From Jeongeupia naejangsanensis (lineage in GTDB: Bacteria > Pseudomonadota > Gammaproteobacteria > Burkholderiales > Chitinibacteraceae): 64,000 bases of DNA. The stretch spans positions 744,001 to 808,000 of the forward strand of contig NZ_JAESND010000001.1 in NCBI RefSeq assembly GCF_016865585.1, read 5' to 3'. A program made the position numbers and the translations under genes. The notes under the pieces were generated by a model. It worked only from the letters and a program-made list of their open reading frames with translations, was not told where the DNA came from and searched no databases. This document shows positions 35,420 to 44,425 of this stretch, in pieces (position 1 is the stretch's first letter; the number at the start of each line of letters is the position of its first letter).

Positions 35420-36079
35420 TCAGATTGCCCGTTCGCTCAACGACAGCGCATGCCGCCATGCCGGCTTCACCCGGTAAAGCTGCGCCGGACGATGCGCACT
35501 CCCGCTGGAAAAGACACCCGGTATGGCCTCCAGTACGTCGAGTTCATCCATCTTGCGACGAAAACTTACCTTGTTCAGCGACTCGCCCAGCAGCGCTTCA
35601 TACACGGCCTGCAACTGCGGCAGCGTAAACGGCTCCTGACACACGTGTACCGGCAACGAGGAGTAACTGCTCTTGTTGCGGACCCGTTGCACGGCGCTGG
35701 CAACGATTTGCGCATGATCGAAGGGAACGCCACGCAGGTCATCCACCGGGCACAGCACCGCATCCGCCGCCTCGGTGACCAGCGTATCGGGGACCAGTGC
35801 GTAATACGCCACGCTGATCGACCAGCCGCGCGGATCACGGGCCGGACCGCTGAAGGTAGCAAGCTGCTCAAGATAGGGGCTGTGCACGCCAGGTTTGTCG
35901 CGCAGCACGCGCAAGGCGGCATCGCGGGTATCACGATCGCTGTCGGTATGCACATAGCCGCCAGGCAGTGCCAGCGTACCGGCAAACGGCTCGCGCTCTC
36001 GCCGGTGCAGCAATACCTGCAGCACGCCTTCGCGCAAGGTCAGCAGCACCACATCCACCGTGCAGATCACTTCCTGCAT
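35420..36079 (-). CDS. nrtR: NAD-metabolism repressor NrtR (degenerate Nudix domain plus winged helix)
   Basis: The start at 36079 has a G-rich site upstream (GAAGGCGGGG); ATG 36106 is possible. The 219-residue protein has an N-terminal Nudix fold whose catalytic box is degraded (GGYVHTDSDRDTRDAA...RVLRDK, lacking the REUxEE glutamates). The C-terminal winged helix reads FTLPQLQAVYEALLGESLNKVSFRRKMD and VKPAWRHAL. This is the NrtR architecture: a repressor that senses ADP-ribose. It is divergent from a six-gene NAD salvage operon, which it almost certainly controls. Confidence 0.9.
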   Translation of the reverse strand: MQEVICTVDVVLLTLREGVLQVLLHRREREPFAGTLALPGGYVHTDSDRDTRDAALRVLRDKPGVHSPYLEQLATFSGPARDPRGWSISVAYYALVPDTLVTEAADAVLCPVDDLRGVPFDHAQIVASAVQRVRNKSSYSSLPVHVCQEPFTLPQLQAVYEALLGESLNKVSFRRKMDELDVLEAIPGVFSSGSAHRPAQLYRVKPAWRHALSLSERAI

Positions 36080-36168
36080 GCCTGCCCCGCCTTCAATTAG
36101 AAACATCGATAAACAAACATCCAGAGACCGATTCTACTGAATAAGCGTCGGTATGTAGCCACAATAGT

Positions 36169-36228
36169 GCACACACAATGTGCTCACCAAAACACTTAGT
36201 TGCAAGTATATCCTAAGCAACCTACAGT
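36169..36228 (+). promoter_or_regulatory. pncA-nadR operon promoter with candidate NrtR operators
   Basis: A sigma70-like promoter has TTGCAA (36200-36205) and TACAGT (36223-36228) with a 17-base spacer. Overlapping it are two interleaved inverted repeats, CTTAG-N13-CTAAG (36195-36217) and GTTGC-N13-GCAAC (36199-36221). A further one, GCACA-N5-TGTGC (36169-36183), lies just upstream. Any of these could be the NrtR operator; their position over the -35 and spacer suits repression. The motif identity is unproven. Confidence 0.5.
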
Positions 36229-36259
36229 ACAGACACACACCAGCCGACAGAGGACCACC

Positions 36260-37111
36260 ATGCGCACCCAGCTGTTGATCATCGATCCACAAAACGACTT
36301 CTGCGATCTGCCAGCCACCTTCTGCCCGGCCGATCCGCTTGCAGCAGACAAGCGCCTGGCACCCGCGTTGCCCGTAGCCGGCGCGCACGCCGACATGCTG
36401 CGGCTGGGCCGGCTGATCGACGCCCTGGGCGGCCGCCTCGATGCGATCACCATCACGCTCGATTCACATCAACGGCTGGACATCGGCCACCCCACGTTCT
36501 GGAAGCAGGATGACGGCAGCCCGGTGGCGCCGTTTACCGCGATCAGCGCCGCGGAGGTGGAAAACAAGCGCTACCGTCCGCGCGACACCGCAGCCACCAC
36601 GCGGGTGCTGGCCTATCTGCGCGAACTGGAAGCCAAGGGGCGTTACACCCACATGGTCTGGCCTGTGCACTGCGAAATCGGCAGTTGGGGCCATGCCGTG
36701 CACGCCGGCCTGCGCGCAGCCTACAACCGCTGGGAAGAGCGCGAACTGAAGATCGTAGCCAAGGTGGTCAAGGGCACCAATCCGTGGACCGAGCACTACA
36801 GCGCCGTGGAGGCGGAGGTGCCCCTCGCGGATGATGCAAGCACCGGCACCAATGCGGCCCTGGTCGCCATGCTGGATGCCGCGGATACCATCCTGATCGG
36901 CGGTGAAGCCGGCAGTCACTGCGTCAAGGCCACCACCGAGCATCTGGTCGCCCATCTGCCCGATGGCGCAGCGCGACTGATACTGCTGACCGACTGCATG
37001 AGCGCCGTCGGTGGCTTCGAAGCACAGTACCGCGATTTTCTCGCAGACATGCAAGCGCGCGGCGCGCGCCTCGCCACCAGCGAGCAGATTGCAGCGGAAT
37101 GCATGGCGTAA
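36260..37111 (+). CDS. pncA: Nicotinamidase (cysteine hydrolase family)
   Basis: The 283-residue start at 36260 has AGAGGA upstream. It hydrolyses nicotinamide to nicotinate. Catalytic triad: Asp9 in LLIIDPQNDF, Lys in VVKGTNPWTEHYSA, Cys in GGEAGSHCVKATTEH; metal ligands in TLDSHQRLDIGHP. It is longer than E. coli PncA (about 213), with insertions around the metal site, so a related amidase role cannot be excluded. However, it is first in a salvage operon with pncB, which uses its product. Confidence 0.88.
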   Translation: MRTQLLIIDPQNDFCDLPATFCPADPLAADKRLAPALPVAGAHADMLRLGRLIDALGGRLDAITITLDSHQRLDIGHPTFWKQDDGSPVAPFTAISAAEVENKRYRPRDTAATTRVLAYLRELEAKGRYTHMVWPVHCEIGSWGHAVHAGLRAAYNRWEERELKIVAKVVKGTNPWTEHYSAVEAEVPLADDASTGTNAALVAMLDAADTILIGGEAGSHCVKATTEHLVAHLPDGAARLILLTDCMSAVGGFEAQYRDFLADMQARGARLATSEQIAAECMA

Positions 37112-37174
37112 GCCTCACGAATGGTGGGAAGATGCCGCCCGCCCCGTCCTTGTAACAGTAAAAAGGAAGCCGAG

Positions 37175-38377
37175 ATGAATGCCCCCGTCGTGCGCAGCCT
37201 GCTGGAAAACGACCTCTACAAGTTCACCATGTGGCAGGCGCTGCTGCATCGCCATCCCGGTGCCATGGCCGAGTACGCCTTCGTCTGCCGCAATACGCCA
37301 GCCTTCCCGCTTGCCGAACTCAAGGTTGCGGTCGAAGCCGAGCTGGATGCACTGTGCACGATGCAGTTTGCCCAGGACGAGCTCGACTATCTGCGGAGCC
37401 TGCGCTTCATCAAGGGCGATTTCGTCGACTTCCTCACGGTGTTCCGCTTCCAGCGCCACTTCGTCACGGTGGAAACGGCCGGCGACGCACTCCGGATCGT
37501 GGCCCGTGGCCCGCTGGTCCATGTGATGGGCTTCGAGATTTTCGTGCTTTACATCGTCAACACGCTGTACTTCCGTCGTCTCGGCGAGCGCGACGCTGTA
37601 CTGGACGTTGCGCGACAGCGTCTGGCCGCCAAGATCGCCAGCTTGAAGGCCGCGGCACCCGAGCTCGCCGACAGTGGCGACTTTCCGTTCATCGCCGTCG
37701 ACTTCGGCCTGCGCCGCCGCTTCTCGGCGGAGTGGCACGACGAAGTGCTGGAAACACTGACGCGCGAGGTGCCGGCGTTCGTGCGCGGCACGTCCAACGT
37801 CTACCTCGCCAAACGCTATGGCCTTACCCCGATCGGCACCATGGCGCACGAGTACCTGCAGGCCTATCAGGCGTTCGGCTCGCGGCTGCGCGATTTCCAG
37901 TCCGCTGCGCTCGAAGGCTGGGTTCAGGAATACCGTGGCGACCTGGGAATCGCACTGACCGATGTGGTCGGCATGGACGCCTTCCTCGCCGACTTCGACC
38001 TCTACTTCGCCAAGCTCTTCGACGGACTGCGCCACGATTCCGGCGATCCGGTGGTCTGGGGCGACAAAGCCATCGCCCATTACGAAAAACTGCGTATCGA
38101 CCCCAGGACCAAACAGCTGGTTTTCTCCGACGGCCTCACTGTCGAAAAGGCGCTGGACCTGCACCGCCACTTCCGCGGCCGGATCCGGACCAGCTTCGGC
38201 ATCGGCACCAGCCTGACCAACGACACGCCGCTGAAACCGCTGAACATCGTGATGAAGCTGACCCACTGCAACGGGCAGCCGGTTGCCAAGCTCTCCGATG
38301 CGCCGGGCAAGACACTGTGCGAGGACCAGACTTTCCTCGCCTACCTGCGCCAGGTGTTCAATCACACCGCCAGCTGA
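37175..38377 (+). CDS. pncB: Nicotinate phosphoribosyltransferase
   Basis: The start at 37175 ([21 protein letters not shown]) has AAAAGGAAG upstream. The 400-residue enzyme makes nicotinate mononucleotide from nicotinate, PRPP and ATP. Family features include [11 protein letters not shown], the phosphorylatable-His region [46 protein letters not shown] and [20 protein letters not shown]. It follows pncA by 63 bp and precedes nadE by 15 bp. Confidence 0.96.
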   Translation: MNAPVVRSLLENDLYKFTMWQALLHRHPGAMAEYAFVCRNTPAFPLAELKVAVEAELDALCTMQFAQDELDYLRSLRFIKGDFVDFLTVFRFQRHFVTVETAGDALRIVARGPLVHVMGFEIFVLYIVNTLYFRRLGERDAVLDVARQRLAAKIASLKAAAPELADSGDFPFIAVDFGLRRRFSAEWHDEVLETLTREVPAFVRGTSNVYLAKRYGLTPIGTMAHEYLQAYQAFGSRLRDFQSAALEGWVQEYRGDLGIALTDVVGMDAFLADFDLYFAKLFDGLRHDSGDPVVWGDKAIAHYEKLRIDPRTKQLVFSDGLTVEKALDLHRHFRGRIRTSFGIGTSLTNDTPLKPLNIVMKLTHCNGQPVAKLSDAPGKTLCEDQTFLAYLRQVFNHTAS

Positions 38378-38392
38378 CGACGAGGACGACGT

Positions 38393-40096
38393 ATGTTGCG
38401 CATGACCGTAGCCCAGATCAATCCCACCGTCGGTGACTTCGTCGGCAACCTCGCGCTGATGCGCGCCGCGGCGGAAACAGCGCAGCGCGCTGGCGCCGAG
38501 CTGGTGGTGTTCCCCGAACTCTCGCTCACCGGTTACTACCCGGGCGACCTGCTCGACGAGCCGGCCTTCCTTGCCGCCACCGATGCGGCCCTCGCCGAGC
38601 TGCTCGCCGCCAGTCGTGCTACTCCCGGCCTCAACTGGGTGATCGGCGCCCCGACGCGGCACGAAGGGCCGGGCAAGCCCTTGTTCAACAGTCTGCTGGT
38701 CGTTGCCGACGGCGCGGTTCGCCTCAGCTACGCCAAGCAGTTGCTGCCCACCTACAACATTTTTGACGAACATCGCCACTTCGAGCCGGGGCCGGACGCC
38801 AATCGTGTACTGCGCATCGGTCCGTGGCGCATCGGTTTCCTGATCTGCGAGGACGGCTGGAACGATGATGGCCGCGCCTATGCGGTGAATCCGTTCCAGC
38901 GCCTGGCCGAGGCGGCACCGGATCTCGTGGTGTCGATCAACGCCAGTCCGTCCAATGTCGGCAAACGCGAGCAACGCCACCAGCTGTTTGCCGCCGCGAG
39001 CCGCCGCCACGATCTGCCGCTGCTGTATGTAAACCAGATCGGCGGGCAAGACCAATTGGTGTTCGATGGCGCGTCCTTCGCCGTCACGCCACGGGATGGC
39101 GTCGTCTTCGAGGCAGCGCGCTTTACCGAGGACATCCGCACGCTGGGTTTCGACGGTACGCACTTCACCGCCGCCGATGGCTCCGCGCTGCCCACCGTCG
39201 ACCCGGCCGGCCTGCCGGTGATGGCGTTCTACCGCCAGCAGATCGTGCTGGGACTGAGGGACTATGCCCGACGTTGCGGTTTCGGCCGCGCCGTGATCGG
39301 CTGCTCGGGCGGCATCGACAGCGCGTTGACACTGGCGTTGGCGGCCGAAGCGCTGGGTGCGGAAAACGTGGTCGCCATCACCATGCCGTCGCGTTTCTCC
39401 AGCGCCGGCAGCGTCGACGATTCGGTGACGCTGTGCCGCAATCTGGGCGTGCAGCTGATCGAGCACCCGATCCGCGACATGGTAGACGCCTACGCCGCCG
39501 GCTTCGCCAGCGCCTTCGGTGCACCGCTGGCCGGCCTGTCGCTGGAAAACCTGCAGGCGCGGGTGCGCGGTACGGTACTGATGGAGTACTCGAACAGCTA
39601 CGGCCATTTGCTGCTGACCACCGGCAACAAGAGCGAGATCTCGGTCGGCTACTGCACGCTGTACGGCGACACCAACGGCGGGCTGGGACTGATTGGCGAC
39701 TTGTACAAGACCGAGGTATTCGCGCTGAGCCGCCATCTGAACGAGGCGGCCGGCCGCGAGATCATTCCGTTGGCCATCATCGACAAGGAACCGTCCGCCG
39801 AGCTGGCGCCCGACCAGCGCGATACCGACAGCCTGCCGCCTTATCCGGTGCTCGATGCACTGCTCAAGGTGCTGGTCGAGGGCACCCGGCTGGGTCAGGA
39901 CGAGCGCAAGCATGTCGAAGACGAATACGCCCGGCTCACCGACAGCACGGCAGGCATTGCGCTGGTCACGCGCATCCGCGGCATGATCGCCCGTAACGAA
40001 TACAAGCGGCGGCAGGCACCGCCGATCCTGCGGCTACGCGCCCGAGCCTTCGGCAGCGGCCGGCAGATGCCGATCGCCGCCAGCCACCTGTTCTGA
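38393..40096 (+). CDS. nadE: Glutamine-dependent NAD+ synthetase
   Basis: The 567-residue two-domain enzyme amidates nicotinate adenine dinucleotide. The N-terminal nitrilase-fold glutaminase has Glu42 (VVFPELSLTGYYP), Lys115 (YAKQLLPTYN) and Cys152 (LICEDGW). The C-terminal synthetase has the PP-loop GCSGGIDSALTLALA and TTGNKSEISVGYCTLYGD. A second ATG at 38402 (MTVAQINPTVG) is an equally good start. Its place in a salvage operon with PncA and PncB completes the deamidated route to NAD. Confidence 0.95.
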   Translation: MLRMTVAQINPTVGDFVGNLALMRAAAETAQRAGAELVVFPELSLTGYYPGDLLDEPAFLAATDAALAELLAASRATPGLNWVIGAPTRHEGPGKPLFNSLLVVADGAVRLSYAKQLLPTYNIFDEHRHFEPGPDANRVLRIGPWRIGFLICEDGWNDDGRAYAVNPFQRLAEAAPDLVVSINASPSNVGKREQRHQLFAAASRRHDLPLLYVNQIGGQDQLVFDGASFAVTPRDGVVFEAARFTEDIRTLGFDGTHFTAADGSALPTVDPAGLPVMAFYRQQIVLGLRDYARRCGFGRAVIGCSGGIDSALTLALAAEALGAENVVAITMPSRFSSAGSVDDSVTLCRNLGVQLIEHPIRDMVDAYAAGFASAFGAPLAGLSLENLQARVRGTVLMEYSNSYGHLLLTTGNKSEISVGYCTLYGDTNGGLGLIGDLYKTEVFALSRHLNEAAGREIIPLAIIDKEPSAELAPDQRDTDSLPPYPVLDALLKVLVEGTRLGQDERKHVEDEYARLTDSTAGIALVTRIRGMIARNEYKRRQAPPILRLRARAFGSGRQMPIAASHLF

Positions 40097-40117
40097 CCGG
40101 ATCACACTGAATACCTC

Positions 40118-41137
40118 ATGAGCCAAGATTTCGATTGCGCGGTACTGATCGGCCGCTTCCAGCCCTTCCACCTGGGCCATGCCGCCCTTCTGACCGAGGC
40201 GCTGCGCGCCGCACCTCAGGTGGTGGTGGTGCTCGGTTCCGCCCACCGTGCACGCGATGCCAAGAACCCGTTCAGCTGGCAGGAGCGCGCGGCAATGATT
40301 TCGGCCACGCTGAGCGAAACCGATGCCGCCCGTGTGCGTTTTGCGCCGGTGCGCGACCATTACGACGATGGCCGCTGGACCGCCGCCGTTCGTCATGCAG
40401 TCGACGGCGACACGCCGCCACGCCGCGTTGCGCTGATCGGCCATGCCAAGGATGCCTCCAGCTACTACCTGCAGCGCTTTCCCGGTTGGACGCTGCTACC
40501 GCTGCCGGCACAGGGCGAACTCGATGCCACCAGCCTGCGCCAGATCTATTTCGGCGTGGACGATGAAGTAGCGGCCGATGCACTCCTCGCCACGCTGCTG
40601 CCGCGTGCCGTGGCCGGCTACCTGAAAGGCTGGCGCGCACTGCCGGCGTTTGCGCCGCTGCGCATCGAGCACGCAGCGCTGATCGAAAACCGCAAGCGCT
40701 GGGGCAGCGGCCCGTTTGTCACGCTCGATGCCGTGGTCGAGATCGCCAGCCATGTGCTGCTGGTCGAGCGCAAGCACGCACCGGGGCAAGGCTTGTGGGC
40801 GCTGCCCGGCGGTTTTCTCGACGGCCGCGAACGACTGCTGCAAGGCGCGATTCGCGAGCTGCGCGAGGAAACCGGGCTGGCCCTGCTCGACAGCACGCTG
40901 GAGGCTGCACTGCGCGGCGTGGCGGTATTCGATCATCCCGATCGCAGCCTGCGCGGTCGTACCATTACCCACGCCCACCACTTCGCCATCACCATGGACC
41001 GTTTGCCCGAGGTGGCCGGCAGCGACGATGCCGCAGCCGCGCGCTGGGCACCGATCGGCGAACTGGCCACCATGGAAGACCGCTTCTTCGAAGATCATTT
41101 CCACATCCTCGACCACTTTCTCGACCTGACCCGCTGA
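40118..41137 (+). CDS. nadM: Bifunctional nicotinamide-nucleotide adenylyltransferase / Nudix hydrolase (NadM-Nudix)
   Basis: The 339-residue fusion has an N-terminal nucleotidyltransferase domain, with GRFQPFHLGHAALL (HxGH motif) and the ISATLSE region. Its C-terminal Nudix hydrolase (about residues 200-335) has an intact box GGFLDGRERLLQGAIRELREETGL. It adenylates NMN or NaMN and its Nudix half cleaves ADP-ribose, the ligand of NrtR, which would tie the enzyme into the operon's own feedback. It is 21 bp after nadE. Confidence 0.93.
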   Translation: MSQDFDCAVLIGRFQPFHLGHAALLTEALRAAPQVVVVLGSAHRARDAKNPFSWQERAAMISATLSETDAARVRFAPVRDHYDDGRWTAAVRHAVDGDTPPRRVALIGHAKDASSYYLQRFPGWTLLPLPAQGELDATSLRQIYFGVDDEVAADALLATLLPRAVAGYLKGWRALPAFAPLRIEHAALIENRKRWGSGPFVTLDAVVEIASHVLLVERKHAPGQGLWALPGGFLDGRERLLQGAIRELREETGLALLDSTLEAALRGVAVFDHPDRSLRGRTITHAHHFAITMDRLPEVAGSDDAAAARWAPIGELATMEDRFFEDHFHILDHFLDLTR

Positions 41138-41139
41138 CC

Positions 41140-41760
41140 ATGTCGCTGCTCGCCCCACTGCTCGAACCCGTTGCCACGATCATGGGCATGCCCTTGTCCG
41201 TCGGCGATCTCGCCGGATTTGCCACCGGCCTCGTTTGCGTCTGGCTGACCACGCGCTCGCATATCGGCAACTTTCCGGTCGGCATCGTCAACTGCGTGAT
41301 TCTGGGCCTGGTGTTCGTCGAGCTGCGGCTGTTTTCCGACGCGGGCCTGCAGGTCATCTTCATCATCATGAGCCTGATCGGCTGGCGTGCCTGGCTGCGC
41401 CATGATGGAAACGCTGCCAGCCTGCCCGTGTTCCGCTCCAACGGCCGCGAATGGTTGCTGCTGGCGCTCGCCGCCAGCCTCGTCACACTGCTGCTGCGGC
41501 AGCTGATGCTCTGGGCCAAGGGCAGCGCACCGCTGCTGGATGCGCTAATCACCGCGATGAGCCTGTGTGCGCAATGGTTGCTGAATCAGCGCCGCCGTGA
41601 CAGCTGGCTGTGGTGGATTGCGGTCGATGTCGTGTCGATTCCGCTCTACCTCAGCCGCGGCCTGCCGCTGATTGCCGTTCTCTACACGGTGTTCCTGCTG
41701 CTGTGCATCCGTGGCTGGTTTGCCTGGCGCGCGCCGCAAGCCGTCGGAGCCACGGCGTGA
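41140..41760 (+). CDS. pnuC: Nicotinamide riboside transporter PnuC
   Basis: The 206-residue inner-membrane protein has about seven helices. PnuC marks include WLTTRSHIGNFPVGIVNCVILG near the start and the NR-binding WLWWIAVDVVSIPLYL near residue 155. The start at 41140 lies 2 bp after the nadM stop. Facilitated uptake of NR depends on phosphorylation by the downstream kinase domain. Its TGA overlaps the GTG of the next gene. Confidence 0.94.
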   Translation: MSLLAPLLEPVATIMGMPLSVGDLAGFATGLVCVWLTTRSHIGNFPVGIVNCVILGLVFVELRLFSDAGLQVIFIIMSLIGWRAWLRHDGNAASLPVFRSNGREWLLLALAASLVTLLLRQLMLWAKGSAPLLDALITAMSLCAQWLLNQRRRDSWLWWIAVDVVSIPLYLSRGLPLIAVLYTVFLLLCIRGWFAWRAPQAVGATA

Positions 41761-42878
41761 ACCGCGTCGAGTTCCGGCACGGACTGGTGATCGGCAAGTT
41801 CTATCCGCCCCACCTTGGTCACCTCTACTTGATGCGCACCGCGGCGAACCACTGCCGGCAGGTGACGGTAGCGGTACTGGGCGCATCGGTCGAATCGGTA
41901 TCCATCACCGACCGCGTCGCCTGGCTGCGCGCCTGCCTTGCCGACCTGCCCAATGTCTGCGTGGTCGGTGCGCTCGACGATGTGCCGGTCGATTACCACG
42001 ACCCGGCCATCTGGGATGCGCATGTCGCGATCATGCGTTCAGCGGTGGCACAGGGCACGGCGGCCGGCGTTGCCGTCGACGCGGTCTTCACATCGGAAGG
42101 ATACGGAAGCGAGCTGGCGCGACGCTTCAATGCGGCGCCGGTTTGCCTCGATCCGCAGCGCGCGCTGCATCCGGTTTCCGGAACGGCCGTCCGTGCCGAT
42201 CTGGCGGGACAATGGCGGCAACTGCCCGCGCCGGTACGCGCCGGCCTCGCCATGCGGGTTGTGGTGGTCGGCGCGGAATCAACCGGCACCACCACGCTGG
42301 CCCGTAATCTGGCCGATGCGTTGAAGGCGCGCGGTGGTGTCTGGGCGGCAACACAATGGGTCGCCGAGTACGGGCGCGAGTACAGCCAGAACCTGCTGGC
42401 GCTGGCGCGTGCGCGCAATCCGGCTGCGCGACCTCAGGACGTGCACTGGCACGCTGACGATTTCACGCGGATCGCGGCCGAACAGACGCGGCGCGAAAAC
42501 GACGCTGCCAGCGAATGCGGCCCGGTGCTGGTGTGCGATACCGATGCACTGGCCACCTGTATCTGGCACGAGCGCTATCGCGGTACACGCCATCCCGGCG
42601 TCGAGTCGATCGCCGCTGCCATGCCTTCACGGCAGTTGTATTTGCTGACCGATCATGCCGACGTACCGTTCGAGAACGATGGCCTGCGCGACGGAGAAAC
42701 GCTGCGTCCCTGGATGACACAGCGTTTTGCCGAGGTCCTCGCCGGGCAGTCGGTGCCCTGGCTGCGGCTGGCCGGCTGCCGGGCTACACGGCTGACCAAA
42801 GCACTGGCCGCCGTTGACGCGGCTTGGCAACGGCACGCCTGCTTTTCGCTGCCGCTGGAGCAGCGCCTCACCGCATGA
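41757..42878 (+). CDS. nadR: NadR-like NMN adenylyltransferase / ribosylnicotinamide kinase
   Basis: GTG at 41757 overlaps the pnuC stop (GTGA) and begins the typical RHGLVIGKFYPPHLGHLYLM (HxGH nucleotidyltransferase motif). The 373-residue protein has an N-terminal adenylyltransferase and a C-terminal kinase for nicotinamide riboside. The kinase P-loop reads GAESTGTTTLARNLA, lacking the Walker Lys of E. coli NadR (GGESSGKST); as far as I recall this variant also occurs in actinobacterial homologues. No N-terminal DNA-binding domain is present, so it is enzymatic only, with NrtR as the regulator. It is the last gene of the operon. Confidence 0.88.
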   Translation: MNRVEFRHGLVIGKFYPPHLGHLYLMRTAANHCRQVTVAVLGASVESVSITDRVAWLRACLADLPNVCVVGALDDVPVDYHDPAIWDAHVAIMRSAVAQGTAAGVAVDAVFTSEGYGSELARRFNAAPVCLDPQRALHPVSGTAVRADLAGQWRQLPAPVRAGLAMRVVVVGAESTGTTTLARNLADALKARGGVWAATQWVAEYGREYSQNLLALARARNPAARPQDVHWHADDFTRIAAEQTRRENDAASECGPVLVCDTDALATCIWHERYRGTRHPGVESIAAAMPSRQLYLLTDHADVPFENDGLRDGETLRPWMTQRFAEVLAGQSVPWLRLAGCRATRLTKALAAVDAAWQRHACFSLPLEQRLTA

Positions 42879-43048
42879 ACGAGCAATGGCGGCAGGACTT
42901 GCCAACGCCTCGCCGCCCCAGCCCGGCATTCCGGTCTGAAGCCGGAGAGAATGTCTGCAACCGATTCACGCCTGCCATCGCAGCGGAAAAAGGCAAACAG
43001 ACCTTAAAGTAGCGACTGCGCTGCATCGGCGCAGCCAACGAGGATGAC

Positions 43049-44344
43049 ATGCACGCTTCCGAGCGACTCGCCCGATCGCGCCCCGGCTTGGCCGGGCGGC
43101 TCGATCCGCAATTGCTGCGCGTACTCAGCGCCATCGGCGCGGGCGTCGTCGGTGCGCTGGCGGTCTGGCTGTTCCATCAGGCGCTCGAACACACCGAAAT
43201 CCTGCTTTACGGCCACAGCGACGGTCTGGTCGCGGCCGCACGCGGATTGCCGGCTTGGCAGCGCATCGTCACGCCGGTACTTGGCGGTCTGGCGGCCGGC
43301 ACGCTGCTGTGGCTGTGGAACCGGACGCGTGCCAGCACGCCCCGCCATGCCGACGACTACATCGAGGCCGTCACCATCGGCGACGGCAGGCTCGATCAGC
43401 GCGGTGGCTTCGGCAAGATCATCGCGTCGTTTCTGGTGGTAGTCGCCGGCGGCGCGGTCGGTCGCGAAGGCGCAATGGTGCTGCTGGCCGCGCTGACCTG
43501 CTCCTTCATCGGCACGCGCGTCCGGCATCTGGTCGATCTGCGGCTGGTCGTGGCTTGTGGCGTTGCGGCCGGCTTTGCCGCCGCGTATCACGCGCCACTG
43601 GCGAGTTCACTCTTCATTGCCGAAGTACTGCTCGGCTCGCTGGCGCTGGCGGCCATCGGCCCGGTGATCTTGGCTGCGGTGACGTCGGCCCTGGTCACCT
43701 ACGCGCTTTCCGGCGACGGCAAGCTGTATCAGGTCGCCGCCAGCGCGCCGCTGGATGCAACCGGGCTGGCCCTGGTCGCGCTGATCGGCGTCGTTGCCGG
43801 CGTGCTCGGCCCGCTGTTCCTTGCCTGGCTGGACGCGAGCCGCAAGGGCTTTGCCCGGCTGAACTGGCCCTTGCCGCTGCAACTGGCCGCCGGCGGCCTG
43901 CTGGTCGGTCTGGTCTCGGTGCTGCGGCCCGAAGCCTGGGGCAACGGCTACAGCGCGGTGCAGGCCTTTCTGCTGGCACCGGCAGCGTGGCAGATCGTGA
44001 CGCTGATCCTCGTTTGCAAGCTGATCGCCGTTGCCGGCAGCATCGGCTCCGGCGCGCCGGGCGGCATCTTCACGCCGACACTGCTGGTCGGCGCCGCGTT
44101 CGGCCAGCTGGCCGCACGGCTGCTTGCCCCGCTCGCCCCCGGCGCCGGGCATCCGCTGCTGTTCACCATCTCGGGCATGGGCGTGTTCCTTGCCGCAACG
44201 ACGCATGCGCCGGTGATGTCGGCACTGATGGTGCTGGAGATGACCGGGCAGGTCCAGCTACTGCTCGCCTTGTTGCCGGCCTGCGTGATCGCGGCGGGCA
44301 TTTCGCGGCGATTGCGGGCGACGTCGGTGTACGCGAGTCATTGA
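43049..44344 (+). CDS. ClC-family chloride channel/antiporter (ClcB-like)
   Basis: The intact 431-residue membrane protein has ClC selectivity-filter motifs GGAVGREGAMVLL, GFAAAYHAPLASSLFIAEVLLGS and GSGAPGGIFTPTLLVGAAFG, then GMGVFLAATTHAPVMSALMVLEMTGQ. It moves chloride, possibly coupled to protons, across the inner membrane. GAGGATG precedes the ATG. It is distinct from the frameshifted ClC gene at 29998 and could compensate for its loss. Confidence 0.93.
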   Translation: MHASERLARSRPGLAGRLDPQLLRVLSAIGAGVVGALAVWLFHQALEHTEILLYGHSDGLVAAARGLPAWQRIVTPVLGGLAAGTLLWLWNRTRASTPRHADDYIEAVTIGDGRLDQRGGFGKIIASFLVVVAGGAVGREGAMVLLAALTCSFIGTRVRHLVDLRLVVACGVAAGFAAAYHAPLASSLFIAEVLLGSLALAAIGPVILAAVTSALVTYALSGDGKLYQVAASAPLDATGLALVALIGVVAGVLGPLFLAWLDASRKGFARLNWPLPLQLAAGGLLVGLVSVLRPEAWGNGYSAVQAFLLAPAAWQIVTLILVCKLIAVAGSIGSGAPGGIFTPTLLVGAAFGQLAARLLAPLAPGAGHPLLFTISGMGVFLAATTHAPVMSALMVLEMTGQVQLLLALLPACVIAAGISRRLRATSVYASH

Positions 44345-44425
44345 ACGGGTAAAGGCGGCTAGGCAAGTCGGCAGCAAACGCGGAAAATCGCGCTCCTGCA
44401 TCCACCAGATTCATCCGGCTTCACC

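Noticed and set aside
37115-39913. 932-codon open frame on the minus strand
   Set aside because: Antisense to pncB and nadE, both unambiguous; composition is typical of a shadow frame.
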